A stretch of 64,000 nucleotides of DNA. Origin: an uncultured Clostridia bacterium. GTDB lineage: Bacteria; Bacillota; Clostridia; Christensenellales; Borkfalkiaceae. Below are positions 32,851-41,638 of this stretch, piece by piece (position 1 is the stretch's first letter; every line of letters begins with the position of its first letter). Where the stretch lies: contig CANRDY010000002.1 in assembly GCA_947629515.1 (NCBI GenBank), positions 1-64,000 on the forward strand. Reading direction: 5' to 3'. The position numbers and the translations under genes are program-made. The notes beneath the pieces were generated by a model that was given only the letters and a program-made list of their open reading frames with translations, was not told the origin of the DNA and ran no database searches.

Positions 32851-33450
32851 ATGAGAAAATTTTTTGGCGAATTCAAAAAGTTTATTCAGCGCGGAAACGT
32901 CATCGACCTTGCTGTCGGCGTTATAATCGGCGGCGCGTTCAGCGCGATCGTCACCGCGTTGACCAACAACATTCTTATGCCTATAATCAATTGGGTACTG
33001 CTCATGATTACGGGCGGCAAGGGACTTGAAGAGATCTACACTTACCTCAACAAAGTGTATGCGGTAGACGAGCTGGGCAACGTTACCAACACTATCGATC
33101 TGACAAGCTCCATTTACATCGATTGGGGCGCGTTCATAACGGCTATAATCAACTTCATACTCATAGCCCTTGTTGTGTTCCTCATCGTCAAGCTCATCAA
33201 TAACCTGAACGAGGGCGCGGCAAAGCAAAAGGCTAAGTATGCTCCCCTTACAAAGGAAGAGGTCAAAAAGCTCAAAGCCGAGGGCAAGACTTCTGACGAG
33301 ATACTTGCGGCAGCCGCCGCGCGCAAAGCCGAAGAGGAAGAAGCGGCAAAGAAAGCCGCCGAAGAGGAAGCCGCCAACGCTCCCGAAAGCGAGCAGCAGC
33401 TCCTTGTCGAAATACGCGACCTCTTAAAAGCTCAGTCTAAATCCGAATAA
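32851..33450 (+). CDS. mscL: Large-conductance mechanosensitive channel
   Basis: A homopentameric membrane valve releasing solutes on hypo-osmotic shock. The N-terminal FFGEFKKFIQRGNVIDLAVGVIIG block and pore helix 1 (GGAFSAIVTALTNNILMP) are typical, followed by a periplasmic loop and helix 2 (AFITAIINFILIALVVFLIV). The family norm is about 130-150 residues; here 199, because the cytoplasmic end is extended by a Lys/Glu/Ala coiled coil (EEEEAAKKAAEEEAA) and a final LLVEIRDLLKAQ helix seen in many MscL proteins. Single gene with a perfect promoter. Confidence 0.95.
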   Translation: MRKFFGEFKKFIQRGNVIDLAVGVIIGGAFSAIVTALTNNILMPIINWVLLMITGGKGLEEIYTYLNKVYAVDELGNVTNTIDLTSSIYIDWGAFITAIINFILIALVVFLIVKLINNLNEGAAKQKAKYAPLTKEEVKKLKAEGKTSDEILAAAAARKAEEEEAAKKAAEEEAANAPESEQQLLVEIRDLLKAQSKSE

Positions 33451-33459
33451 GTAATTTAT

Positions 33460-33488
33460 AAGCCGTCCGCCTTAAAAGCGGACGGCTT
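33460..33488 (+). terminator. Terminator of mscL
   Basis: AAGCCGTCCGC-CTTAAAA-GCGGACGGCTT, a perfect 11-bp stem 10 bp past the stop; T tract weak. Confidence 0.75.
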
Positions 33489-33671
33489 GCTCGTTAATAT
33501 AAGCCGCAGAACGTTTGCGCGTTCAGTATAAAATAATTTGCGCGTTCCTTATATAACAATTTGCTTTGCCCTTAAAGTTCGGCGCGCTCTGCCGAACATT
33601 ACGGATAATTAAAATCAAGGTTCAAAAAAAGCCCTTTTCAGGGGGTATATAACGGTCAATTTTGATTTGTC

Positions 33672-33739
33672 AAACGTTTGAAAGTGTTTTTGGTAAAATT
33701 TTGTCGTTTAAATTTTTAAAAAGTCGCTTTCAAACGTTT
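33672..33739. promoter_or_regulatory. 13-bp perfect inverted repeat, operator-like
   Basis: AAACGTTTGAAAG (33672-33684) and CTTTCAAACGTTT (33727-33739) are exact reverse complements 42 bases apart. A promoter-like TTTTCA-N17-TATAAT (33738-33766) follows. The 33489-33791 gap also has hairpin GTTCGGC/GCCGAAC near 33579-33599; no gene is visible. A DNA-looping repressor site is one reading. Confidence 0.45.
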
Positions 33740-33791
33740 TTCATTCACTATATATTGTGATATAATCAAAATATATTTTATAAATGTTGTG

Positions 33792-34091
33792 TCAAACAGC
33801 GATAAAGGGAAACCCCGAGCGGAACGCCGCCACAAAGAAGTAGATATTGAGCACCCCGATAACGGGCATGAGTATCATAAACAGCGCGTTTTTAAGGCGG
33901 TATTTCATAATGAACATACTCACGTAAATGGCGACCGCCCCGCCCAATATGGCGGTAAGAATAAGTTTGCCGTCGCCCGTTTTCGGGGATTCGCTGTCGC
34001 CGTATTCGTCGCGTTGGGATTTTAACAGCATAACGGCGTAAAAGTTGACGGCAAGTATATATACCCCGAAGATTATATACAGCAATACCAT
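33792..34091 (-). CDS. DUF1294 family membrane protein
   Basis: A 99-residue protein with three hydrophobic segments. The stretch KTGDGKLILTAILGGAVAIYVSMFIMKYRLKNALF corresponds in layout to DUF1294 (a GG pair in the second helix followed by a basic [RK]HK/YRLKN turn). Its function is unknown in any organism that I know. The start at 34091 has no clear ribosome-binding site. It is divergent from purE, only 45 bp away, so their control regions overlap. Confidence 0.7.
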   Translation of the reverse strand: MVLLYIIFGVYILAVNFYAVMLLKSQRDEYGDSESPKTGDGKLILTAILGGAVAIYVSMFIMKYRLKNALFMILMPVIGVLNIYFFVAAFRSGFPFIAV

Positions 34092-34136
34092 ATAAAAAGT
34101 ATGCGTTCAAAAACGCTTAAAAATACGGAGATGTAT

Positions 34137-34634
34137 ATGCCTAAGGTAGCAATTTTAATGGGTAGTAAGTCCGATTTTCCCGTAGTAAAACCCGCGGTGA
34201 CCGTTTTGAAAGATTTTGGGGTCGAAGTGGAAACAAGGGTAATTTCGGCGCACCGCACTCCCGACGAAGCGCACGAATTTGCAAAGGACGCGCAGGATAA
34301 GGGGTTCGAGGCGATAATCTGCGCCGCGGGGAAAGCCGCGCACCTCGGCGGGGTGATAGCCGCGTACACGGTTCTGCCCGTGATAGGTTTGCCCGTAAAA
34401 ACCGACATGATGGGCGGGCTTGACAGTCTGCTTTCGATAGTACAGATGCCTTCGGGAATACCCGTCGCCACCGTCGGCGTGAACGGCGGGGAGAACGCGG
34501 GGCTTCTTGCCTTGCAGATACTCGGAATAAAATATCCCGAAATATCCGAAAGGCTCAAAGAATACAAGCAGAAAATGAGAGAAAAAATCAACTCTGACGA
34601 TCTTGCGCTTCAAAGCGAAATCGCGCAGTCGTGA
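34137..34634 (+). CDS. purE: N5-carboxyaminoimidazole ribonucleotide mutase (or class II AIR carboxylase)
   Basis: Interconverts N5-CAIR and CAIR in purine synthesis. The 165 residues carry MGSKSD (7-12), ISAHRTPDEAH and AGKAAHLGGVIAAYT, then GVNGGENAGLLALQIL. No purK is adjacent, so the protein may be the class II, CO2-using form; the sequence by eye does not decide. ATG 34137 has GGAG 8 bases upstream; the ATG at 34131 abuts it and is rejected. A terminator hairpin lies between this gene and purC. Confidence 0.94.
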   Translation: MPKVAILMGSKSDFPVVKPAVTVLKDFGVEVETRVISAHRTPDEAHEFAKDAQDKGFEAIICAAGKAAHLGGVIAAYTVLPVIGLPVKTDMMGGLDSLLSIVQMPSGIPVATVGVNGGENAGLLALQILGIKYPEISERLKEYKQKMREKINSDDLALQSEIAQS

Positions 34635-34640
34635 ACCATA

Positions 34641-34664
34641 CCCGCAGACTACTCTGCGGGTTTT
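34641..34664 (+). terminator. Terminator between purE and purC
   Basis: CCCGCAGA-CTAC-TCTGCGGG-TTTT, 6 bp after the purE stop. It should lower readthrough into the rest of the pur operon or mark a separate purE transcript. Confidence 0.8.
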
Positions 34665-34724
34665 AAAATTTCGACAAATCGCCGTAATTTACGGAAAACT
34701 TTATAAAAAACAAGGAGAAATCTC

Positions 34725-35447
34725 ATGCAGAAAAAGGAACAGCTTTACGAAGGTAAGGCAAAAAAAGTGTTTGCTACCGAAAACCCCGACTATGTTATAG
34801 TGTCGTACAAAGACGACGCGACCGCGTTCAACGGTCTTAAAAAGGGTACAATTTCGGGCAAGGGCGTTATCAACAACAAGATGAGCAATATGATGATGGC
34901 TATGCTCGAAAAGAAGGGCATACCCACCCATTTCGTAGAACAGCTCAGCGACAGAGATACCGTGGTAAAGAAAGTGCAGATAGTTCCGCTCGAAGTTATA
35001 ATAAGGAACGTAGCCGCGGGAAGTTTCTCCAAGCGTTACGGCGTTCCCGAGGGCACCAAATTCTCCGCTCCCACGATAGAATTTTCGTATAAGAACGACG
35101 AGCTGGGCGACCCTCTTATAAACGATTATCACGCCCTCGCGCTTGGTCTTGCAACGGCGCAGGAGATCGATACCATAAAGAAAATGGCGTTTGCGGTAAA
35201 CGACGCCATGATCGAATTCTTCAAACAGCTCAATATCGACCTTATCGACTTTAAGCTCGAATTCGGCAGGTTCAAAGGACAGATCTTGCTTGCCGACGAA
35301 ATTTCGCCCGACACCTGCCGTTTCTGGGAAGCGGGCACGTGGGATACCACAAAGCACGTCAGCCTCGATAAAGACAGGTTCAGAAGGGATCTCGGCGGCG
35401 TTGAGGACGCATACAAAGAAGTTTTCAAACGTCTTACGGGAGAATAA
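34725..35447 (+). CDS. purC: SAICAR synthase
   Basis: Joins CAIR with aspartate using ATP. The 240 residues show [10 protein letters not shown] at the N-terminus, [31 protein letters not shown] and [15 protein letters not shown], all family blocks. Length is standard for a monofunctional enzyme. ATG follows AAGGAG. It precedes the PurF paralogue by 6 bp. Confidence 0.97.
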   Translation: MQKKEQLYEGKAKKVFATENPDYVIVSYKDDATAFNGLKKGTISGKGVINNKMSNMMMAMLEKKGIPTHFVEQLSDRDTVVKKVQIVPLEVIIRNVAAGSFSKRYGVPEGTKFSAPTIEFSYKNDELGDPLINDYHALALGLATAQEIDTIKKMAFAVNDAMIEFFKQLNIDLIDFKLEFGRFKGQILLADEISPDTCRFWEAGTWDTTKHVSLDKDRFRRDLGGVEDAYKEVFKRLTGE

Positions 35448-35453
35448 TAATTT

Positions 35454-36875
35454 ATGGGCGGATTTTTCGGCGCAGTCAAAAAGCACGACGCGGTTTTCGA
35501 CGTATTTATAGGAACCGATTACCACTCGCACCTCGGTACAAAGAGGGGCGGAATTGCCGCGTACAGCGCGGGCGTCGGGTTACAGCGTGAAATACACAAC
35601 ATAGAAAACGCGCCGTTCAGGACCAAATTCGAGCGGGTCGTTTCCGAAATGAAGGGCAACGCCGCGATAGGCTGTATAAGCGATACCGACCCCCAGCCCC
35701 TTATAATGGTTTCGCGCGTGGGAACTTACGCCATCTGCACGATAGGCATAATCAACAATTCCGAGGACATCATGCGCGAAGTGCTCGGGCGGGGCGGCTA
35801 TTTCGACGCCATGACGGGCAGTAAGGTCAACGCCAACGAAATGGTCGCGGCGTTGATAAACAGCAAAGAAAACTACGTCGAGGGAATACGTTACGCCCAA
35901 CAGAGGATAGTGGGGACGGCTTCCATCTTGCTTTTGACGGACAAGGGCACTTTGATTGCCGCCCGCGATAAAATGGGCAGACTGCCCATACAGATAGGAA
36001 AAAGCGACGACGGCTACTGCGTATCGTTCGAGAGCTTCGCCTACCGCAAGCTCGGCTACACCGACGTGCGCGAACTCGGTCCCGCGGAGATAGTCGAAAT
36101 AACCGCCGACGGCGTAACTCAGCTTTCTCCCGCGGGAAAGGAAATGCGCATATGCGCTTTCCTTTGGTCGTATTACGGCTATCCCACGTCGAGCTACGAG
36201 GGGGTGAACGTCGAGGTCATGCGTTGCCGTAACGGCGCGATCTTCGCCAAAAACGACGCTAAAACCCACGACATGCACGAAATCGATTACATAGGCGGCG
36301 TTCCCGATTCGGGCACGCCCCACGCGATAGGCTATTCGAACGCGTGCAAAGTACCCTTTGCCCGCCCGTACATAAAATACACGCCCACGTGGTCGCGCAG
36401 TTTTATGCCCGTCAACCAATCCGAGCGCAACAAAGTTGCCAAAATGAAGCTCATTCCCGTTCACGAATTTATCGAGGGGAAGAGGCTTTTGCTCGTCGAC
36501 GACTCCATAGTGCGCGGAACGCAACTCAAAGAGACGGTCGACTTTCTCTATTCGCACGGGGCGAAAGCCGTTCACATGCGCTCGGCTTGCCCGCCCATAA
36601 TGTACGGGTGTAAATATCTCAACTTCTCGCGTTCGTCGAGCGATATGGATTTAATTACCCGCCGCACGATGATGGAGCTTGAGGGAGAGGACGCCGTTAA
36701 ACACATGGACGAATACGCCGATTCATCGACCGAGCGCGGCAAGGCGATGCGAAAGGCTATTTGCAATAAATTCCAATTTGAATCGTTGGAATTTCAATCA
36801 TTGGAAGGACTTATCGAGGCGATAGGCTTGGAACCTTGCAAACTTTGCACCTATTGCTGGACGGGAAAGGAGTAA
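35454..36875 (+). CDS. PurF-like protein without the catalytic cysteine
   Basis: A 473-residue paralogue of amidophosphoribosyltransferase. It starts MGGFFGAVKKHDAVFD where active PurF has Cys1 (CGVFG after processing). An in-frame stop two codons upstream rules out a longer N-terminus, so the glutaminase nucleophile is missing. The glutaminase fold is still visible (GTKRGGIAAYS, RDKMGRLPIQIG). The PRPP loop LLVDDSIVRGTQL (about 346-358) is intact, and cysteines likely to hold an Fe-S cluster remain (SACPP near 379, EPCKLCTYC near 461-469). It directly precedes the normal purF. It could be an ammonia-using transferase, a regulatory partner, or have another role. Similar MGGFFG proteins exist in other anaerobes; function unknown to me. 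Confidence 0.88.
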   Translation: MGGFFGAVKKHDAVFDVFIGTDYHSHLGTKRGGIAAYSAGVGLQREIHNIENAPFRTKFERVVSEMKGNAAIGCISDTDPQPLIMVSRVGTYAICTIGIINNSEDIMREVLGRGGYFDAMTGSKVNANEMVAALINSKENYVEGIRYAQQRIVGTASILLLTDKGTLIAARDKMGRLPIQIGKSDDGYCVSFESFAYRKLGYTDVRELGPAEIVEITADGVTQLSPAGKEMRICAFLWSYYGYPTSSYEGVNVEVMRCRNGAIFAKNDAKTHDMHEIDYIGGVPDSGTPHAIGYSNACKVPFARPYIKYTPTWSRSFMPVNQSERNKVAKMKLIPVHEFIEGKRLLLVDDSIVRGTQLKETVDFLYSHGAKAVHMRSACPPIMYGCKYLNFSRSSSDMDLITRRTMMELEGEDAVKHMDEYADSSTERGKAMRKAICNKFQFESLEFQSLEGLIEAIGLEPCKLCTYCWTGKE

Positions 36876-36900
36876 AGACTTCTTCGGAGAAACTCAAAAA

Positions 36901-38313
36901 ATGGATGAAATTCAAAGCGAGATCCATGAAGAATGTGGCGTTTTCGGCGTGTTTTCGCAGGAGAACCGTCAGGTAGCGCATACCGTCTATTACGGGTTAT
37001 ATGCACTGCAACACCGCGGGCAGGAGAGCGCGGGCATAGCCGTTGCGTTCGCCGACAAAATCTCGTACTTTAAGGGAATGGGGCTTGCCGCCGACGTGTT
37101 CGCCCACGGCAACCTCGACGAACTGCCCGAGGGCGACATAGCCATAGGTCACGTTCGCTATTCCACGACGGGCGCAAGTCAGCTTCTCAACGCCCAACCC
37201 GTGGTTTTTACGGGCAAGTGCGGCAAAATGGCGGTTGCGCACAACGGCAACCTAATCAACACCAAACAACTGCGCGACGAGATGATCCAACAGAACGCCG
37301 TGTTCCAGACGACGATCGACTCGGAAGTCATAGCCATAATGATAAACAGCCTTTCCGACGGCGACATAGTCAAGGGCGTAAAGAGGGCGTGCGAGAAGCT
37401 GAAAGGCTCGTACGCGCTCGTGATAATGACGGCGCAAAAGCTGATAGCCGTGCGCGACCCGTTCGGCATAAGACCCCTTTGTTTGGGAACGACCGACAGC
37501 GACGTTGTGGTCGCAAGCGAGACGTGCGCGCTCGACGCCGTTGGGGCGAACTTTTTGCGCGACGTAAAGCCGGGGGAAATAGTCGTTATAGACGACAGCG
37601 GCATACAGTCGTTCTTCATGGACAATCTCCCCGAACGTCCCCGAATGTGCATTTTCGAATATGTGTACTTCGCCCGTCACGATTCGATATTAGACGGTTA
37701 CAGCGTGTATGAAGCGCGCAAAGAGGCGGGCAAACTTCTTGCAAGAAACTATCCCGTTGAAGCCGACCTCGTTTCGGGCGTGCCCGATTCGGCTAACGTA
37801 GCCGCAAGGGGATACGCCGAGGAGAGCGGAATACCCTTTGTTGAGGCTCTTGCCAAGAACCGTTATGTCGGCAGAACGTTCATTCAGCCAGATCAACGCC
37901 AACGCGAGAACAGTCTGAACGTCAAAATGAACGCCCTTCGCGCCAATATCCGCGATAAGCGCGTTATAATCATAGACGACTCTATAGTTCGCGGCACTAC
38001 GATGAGAAAGATAGTAAAAATGCTGCGTGACGCGGGCGCGAAAGAGGTTCACATAAGGATCTGTTCGCCCATAATCAAACACCCGTGCCACCTCGGCATA
38101 GACATTCAAACCTATTCCCAGCTCATCGGCGCGTACAAAAACGAGGAGCAAATTTGCGAAAGCCTCGGCGCGGACAGCGTAAGATATTTAACCATACCAC
38201 AGCTTTTAAAAACCTGCGAGGGCGCGCACACGGGATTTTGCCTCGGCTGTTTCAACGGCGAATATCCCTACCCGTTACAGGATTACGAAGCAGATAAACT
38301 CAAACTCGAATAA
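36901..38313 (+). CDS. purF: Amidophosphoribosyltransferase
   Basis: Makes phosphoribosylamine from PRPP and glutamine, the committed purine step. A short propeptide (MDEIQSEIHEE) precedes the nucleophile Cys12 of CGVFGVFSQ, matching clostridial/Bacillus PurF. The glutaminase domain has RGQESAGIAV, GHVRYSTTG and AHNGNL. The PRPP loop reads VIIIDDSIVRGTTM. Cysteines for the 4Fe-4S cluster are in CSPIIKHPC and GFCLGCFNGEYP. So it is the oxygen-labile, Fe-S type. 470 residues, normal length. Confidence 0.97.
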   Translation: MDEIQSEIHEECGVFGVFSQENRQVAHTVYYGLYALQHRGQESAGIAVAFADKISYFKGMGLAADVFAHGNLDELPEGDIAIGHVRYSTTGASQLLNAQPVVFTGKCGKMAVAHNGNLINTKQLRDEMIQQNAVFQTTIDSEVIAIMINSLSDGDIVKGVKRACEKLKGSYALVIMTAQKLIAVRDPFGIRPLCLGTTDSDVVVASETCALDAVGANFLRDVKPGEIVVIDDSGIQSFFMDNLPERPRMCIFEYVYFARHDSILDGYSVYEARKEAGKLLARNYPVEADLVSGVPDSANVAARGYAEESGIPFVEALAKNRYVGRTFIQPDQRQRENSLNVKMNALRANIRDKRVIIIDDSIVRGTTMRKIVKMLRDAGAKEVHIRICSPIIKHPCHLGIDIQTYSQLIGAYKNEEQICESLGADSVRYLTIPQLLKTCEGAHTGFCLGCFNGEYPYPLQDYEADKLKLE

Positions 38314-38329
38314 CATAGCGGAGGAAAAA

Positions 38330-39349
38330 ATGTCAATTTCTTATAAAGACAGCGGAGTAGACGTAGAAAGGGGTTACGAGGCGGTCAGACTTATGCGCGA
38401 ACACGTAAAGTCGACCTATACCGACGGGGTTTTGGGAGACATAGGCTCGTTCGGCGGATTTTTTGCAATGCCTAAGGGCATGAAAGAACCCGTCCTCGTT
38501 GCTGGAACGGACGGCGTCGGCACAAAGCTCAAATACGCCATTATTACCGAAAAGCACGATACGATAGGTATCGACGCGGTTGCGATGTGCGTAAACGACA
38601 TAGTTTGCCAAGGCGCAAAGCCCTTGTTTTTCCTCGACTATTTTGCAACGGGCAAGCTCAGCCCCGAAAAAGTTGCGACGGTCGTTTCGGGCGTTGCCGA
38701 GGGCTGCCGCCAATCGGGCGCTGCGCTCATAGGCGGCGAAACGGCTGAAATGCCCGGGTTCTATCCTGGCGGCGACTACGACATAGCGGGATTCGCCGTG
38801 GGCGTAGTCGAAAAGAAGAAGATAATCAACGGCAGTAAAATCAAGTCGGGCGATATCCTCATAGGACTTAAATCGAGCGGCATACATTCCAACGGCTATT
38901 CGCTCGTAAGAAAACTTTGGGGGGAGGACGCGGCGCAACTCAGCGAATACAGCGAAGAACTCGGCGCGCGCCCCATCGACGTGCTTTTAACGCCCACAAG
39001 GATATATGTGAAGAGCATACTTGCCCTTATCGAAAAGGTCAAAGTCAAGGGCATAGCCCACATAACGGGCGGCGGGTTCATCGAAAATATCCCCCGCATT
39101 TTCCCCGAGGGCATAGGATGCAGAATAGACACCAAGTCTTACGAAGTGCCCAAGGTGTTCGATATAATGGTCAAGAGAGCAAAGCTCACCAAACAGCAGG
39201 CGTACAACACCTTTAATATGGGTATAGGAATGGTCGTATGCGTTGCCAAAAAAGACGTCGAGGCAACAATTGCTCAACTCGAAAGCACGGGCGAACGTTG
39301 CGTTGTGCTCGGCAAAACGGTGCGCGGAAGCGGGGTTACCCTCAGATGA
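38330..39349 (+). CDS. purM: AIR synthetase
   Basis: Closes the imidazole ring: FGAM + ATP to AIR. The 339 residues include SYKDSGVDVERG, GTDGVGTKLK, DTIGIDAVAMCVNDI, GGETAEMPGFY and SSGIHSNGYSLVRK, all diagnostic. GGAGG precedes the ATG. It overlaps purN by 4 bp (ATGA). Confidence 0.97.
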   Translation: MSISYKDSGVDVERGYEAVRLMREHVKSTYTDGVLGDIGSFGGFFAMPKGMKEPVLVAGTDGVGTKLKYAIITEKHDTIGIDAVAMCVNDIVCQGAKPLFFLDYFATGKLSPEKVATVVSGVAEGCRQSGAALIGGETAEMPGFYPGGDYDIAGFAVGVVEKKKIINGSKIKSGDILIGLKSSGIHSNGYSLVRKLWGEDAAQLSEYSEELGARPIDVLLTPTRIYVKSILALIEKVKVKGIAHITGGGFIENIPRIFPEGIGCRIDTKSYEVPKVFDIMVKRAKLTKQQAYNTFNMGIGMVVCVAKKDVEATIAQLESTGERCVVLGKTVRGSGVTLR

Positions 39350-39960
39350 AAAAAATAGCCGTTTTCGCTTCGGGCGGGGGAACCGATTTTCAGTCGGTAA
39401 TCGACGCCAACGAGAGGGAACGCTTTTGCGAAATAAGCTATCTTATCGCCTCGAAAGAGGGGATAGGAGCTATCGAAAGGGCAAAAAAGCACAACATTCC
39501 CTCGGCGGTGTTCGCAAAAAAGGACTATCCCGACCTCAAAACGCTTTACGCCGAACTTACGCGGCTTTTAAAGGGCGCGGGCGTGGATTACATTGTGCTT
39601 GCGGGTTGGCTCAAAATCATTCCCGAAAGTTTTATAGCGGCGTTCCGCGACAGGATCGTAAACATTCACCCTTCGCTCATTCCCGCTTTTTGCGGCGCGG
39701 GGTATTACGGGCTTAAAGTGCACGAGGCGGTTCTGGAATACGGCGCGAAAGTTTCGGGCTGTACGGTTCATTTCGTAAACGAAATACCCGACGGCGGGGC
39801 GATAATCGCGCAGAGAACGGTTGAAGTCGCCCCCGACGACACGCCCGAAAGTTTGCAGGCGCGTATACTCGAAGAGGAGCACAAACTGCTTCCATATTGC
39901 GTTCGCAAATTGTGCGAGGGCAAAGTAAAAAAAGACGGCAGAAAAGTAACTATAATTTAA
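39346..39960 (+). CDS. purN: GAR formyltransferase (folate-dependent)
   Basis: Transfers formyl from 10-formyl-THF to GAR. The 204 residues begin MKKIAVFASGGGTDFQSVID. The catalytic Asn-His-Asp set is seen in VNIHPSLIPAFCG (N and H) and in the later PDGGAIIAQ/DDTPESL region. The start is ATG 39346 in the 4-bp overlap with purM; an upstream in-frame extension would intrude into purM and lacks family similarity. Confidence 0.95.
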   Translation: MKKIAVFASGGGTDFQSVIDANERERFCEISYLIASKEGIGAIERAKKHNIPSAVFAKKDYPDLKTLYAELTRLLKGAGVDYIVLAGWLKIIPESFIAAFRDRIVNIHPSLIPAFCGAGYYGLKVHEAVLEYGAKVSGCTVHFVNEIPDGGAIIAQRTVEVAPDDTPESLQARILEEEHKLLPYCVRKLCEGKVKKDGRKVTII

Positions 39961-39972
39961 CGGAGGAAAGTT

Positions 39973-41592
39973 ATGATAATGAAAAAGCGTGCGCTCGTAA
40001 GCGTTTCCGACAAATCGGGAGTAGTGGAGTTCTGCAAAGGACTTGTTGAAAACGGGTTCGAAATAATTTCGACGGGCGGGACCGCAAAGGTGTTAAAGGA
40101 AGCGGGTCTGAAAGTTATAGGTGTTTCGGAAATAACGGGCTTCCCCGAATGTCTCGACGGCAGGGTCAAGACCCTTCACCCCGCAGTTCACGCGGGACTT
40201 TTGGCGATGCGTTCAAACCCCGAACACATGGCACAGCTCGAAAAGCTCAATATCAACACTATCGACATAGTGTGCGTCAACCTCTATCCGTTCAAGGCGA
40301 CCCTTCAAAAGGGTGCGGACTTTGCCGAGTGTGTCGAAAATATCGATATAGGCGGTCCTACGATGATCCGCGCCGCGGCGAAGAATTATCAGGACGTTGC
40401 GGTCATAGTCGACCCCAAGGACTACTCAAAGGTTCTCGACGAGCTTAAAGCGGGGGGAGTTACCTTAGAGACCAAAAAATATCTTCAATACAAGGTGTTT
40501 GCGCATACCGCCGTTTACGACAGCCTTATTTCGAATTATCTCGCCTCACAGCTCGGAATAACTTTCCCCGACGAGGTAACGTTTGCATACGAAAAGGCGC
40601 AGGACTTGCGCTACGGCGAAAACCCCCAGCAGAACGCCGTTTTCTACAACGAGCAGTTCATTCGCAAAGGATCGCTTTCTTCAGCCGAACAGCTCTGGGG
40701 CAAGGAGCTTTCGTATAACAATATCAACGACGCAAACGGCGCGCTTGAACTCCTTAAAGAGTTCGGCGACGTTCCCGCGGTGGTCGCATGCAAGCATGCC
40801 AACCCCTGCGGCGTTGGTACGGGCGAGAGCGTTTACGAGGCGTATATGCGCGCATATACTTCCGACCCCGTGTCGGTTTTCGGCGGAATACTCGCCATTA
40901 ACGGCACTGTGGACGAAGCTACCGCGACCGAGATAAACAAAATTTTCATTGAAATTGTAATGGCGCCCGACTACACCCCCGAAGCCCTCGCCATTCTCGA
41001 AGGCAAAAAGAATATCAGGCTTTTGAAAATCGCCGATATTTCCGCCCGCAGAGAAAAGACGGCGTTCGACATGAAAAAGGTGTACGGCGGACTGCTTGTG
41101 CAGGAGTACGACGAAAGCCTTTTGCACGGCGAAGATATGTCGCTCTTCACCACAAAATCGGTGAACGAAGTCGTGACCAACGCCGCGGGGAAGCAGAGGA
41201 CGGTTTACGGTTTGGGCGTTGTCACCGACCGCGCTCCCACCCCCGAAGAGATCGAGGCATTGATGTTCAATTGGAAGGTCGTAAAGCACACCAAGTCGAA
41301 CGCGATAGTAATAGGAAAAGTCGGCAGAACGACGGGAATAGGCATGGGACAGACCAACCGCATATGGGCGGCACAGCAGGCGATCGCTCACGCGGGCGCA
41401 GAGGCGAAAGGTTCTGTTATGGCGTCCGACGCGTTCTTCCCCTTCCCCGACTGCGTTGAGGAGTGCGTAAAGGCGGGGATCACCGCCATAATCCAGCCCG
41501 GCGGTTCGATACAGGACAAGGCTTCCGTCGAGGCTTGCAACGCCGCGGGAATAGCCATGGTTTTTGTCGGCGACAGACACTTCAAACACTGA
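39973..41592 (+). CDS. purH: Bifunctional AICAR transformylase / IMP cyclohydrolase
   Basis: Catalyses the last two steps to IMP. The 539 residues have an N-terminal cyclohydrolase domain ([55 protein letters not shown]) and a C-terminal transformylase ([24 protein letters not shown] with the catalytic Lys-His, [21 protein letters not shown] at the end). GGAGG lies 6 bases before ATG 39973. It follows purN after 12 bp. Confidence 0.97.
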   Translation: MIMKKRALVSVSDKSGVVEFCKGLVENGFEIISTGGTAKVLKEAGLKVIGVSEITGFPECLDGRVKTLHPAVHAGLLAMRSNPEHMAQLEKLNINTIDIVCVNLYPFKATLQKGADFAECVENIDIGGPTMIRAAAKNYQDVAVIVDPKDYSKVLDELKAGGVTLETKKYLQYKVFAHTAVYDSLISNYLASQLGITFPDEVTFAYEKAQDLRYGENPQQNAVFYNEQFIRKGSLSSAEQLWGKELSYNNINDANGALELLKEFGDVPAVVACKHANPCGVGTGESVYEAYMRAYTSDPVSVFGGILAINGTVDEATATEINKIFIEIVMAPDYTPEALAILEGKKNIRLLKIADISARREKTAFDMKKVYGGLLVQEYDESLLHGEDMSLFTTKSVNEVVTNAAGKQRTVYGLGVVTDRAPTPEEIEALMFNWKVVKHTKSNAIVIGKVGRTTGIGMGQTNRIWAAQQAIAHAGAEAKGSVMASDAFFPFPDCVEECVKAGITAIIQPGGSIQDKASVEACNAAGIAMVFVGDRHFKH

Positions 41593-41638
41593 TTACCCCC
41601 AATATATCCTTTAACGAACGCAAAATCGGAGGCGTAAA

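Noticed and set aside
34092..34137. Purine riboswitch or PurR-type box upstream of purE
   Set aside because: The 45 bp gap is too short for a purine aptamer and no TATA..loop-loop motif is seen; only a small GCGTT/AACGC hairpin is present.
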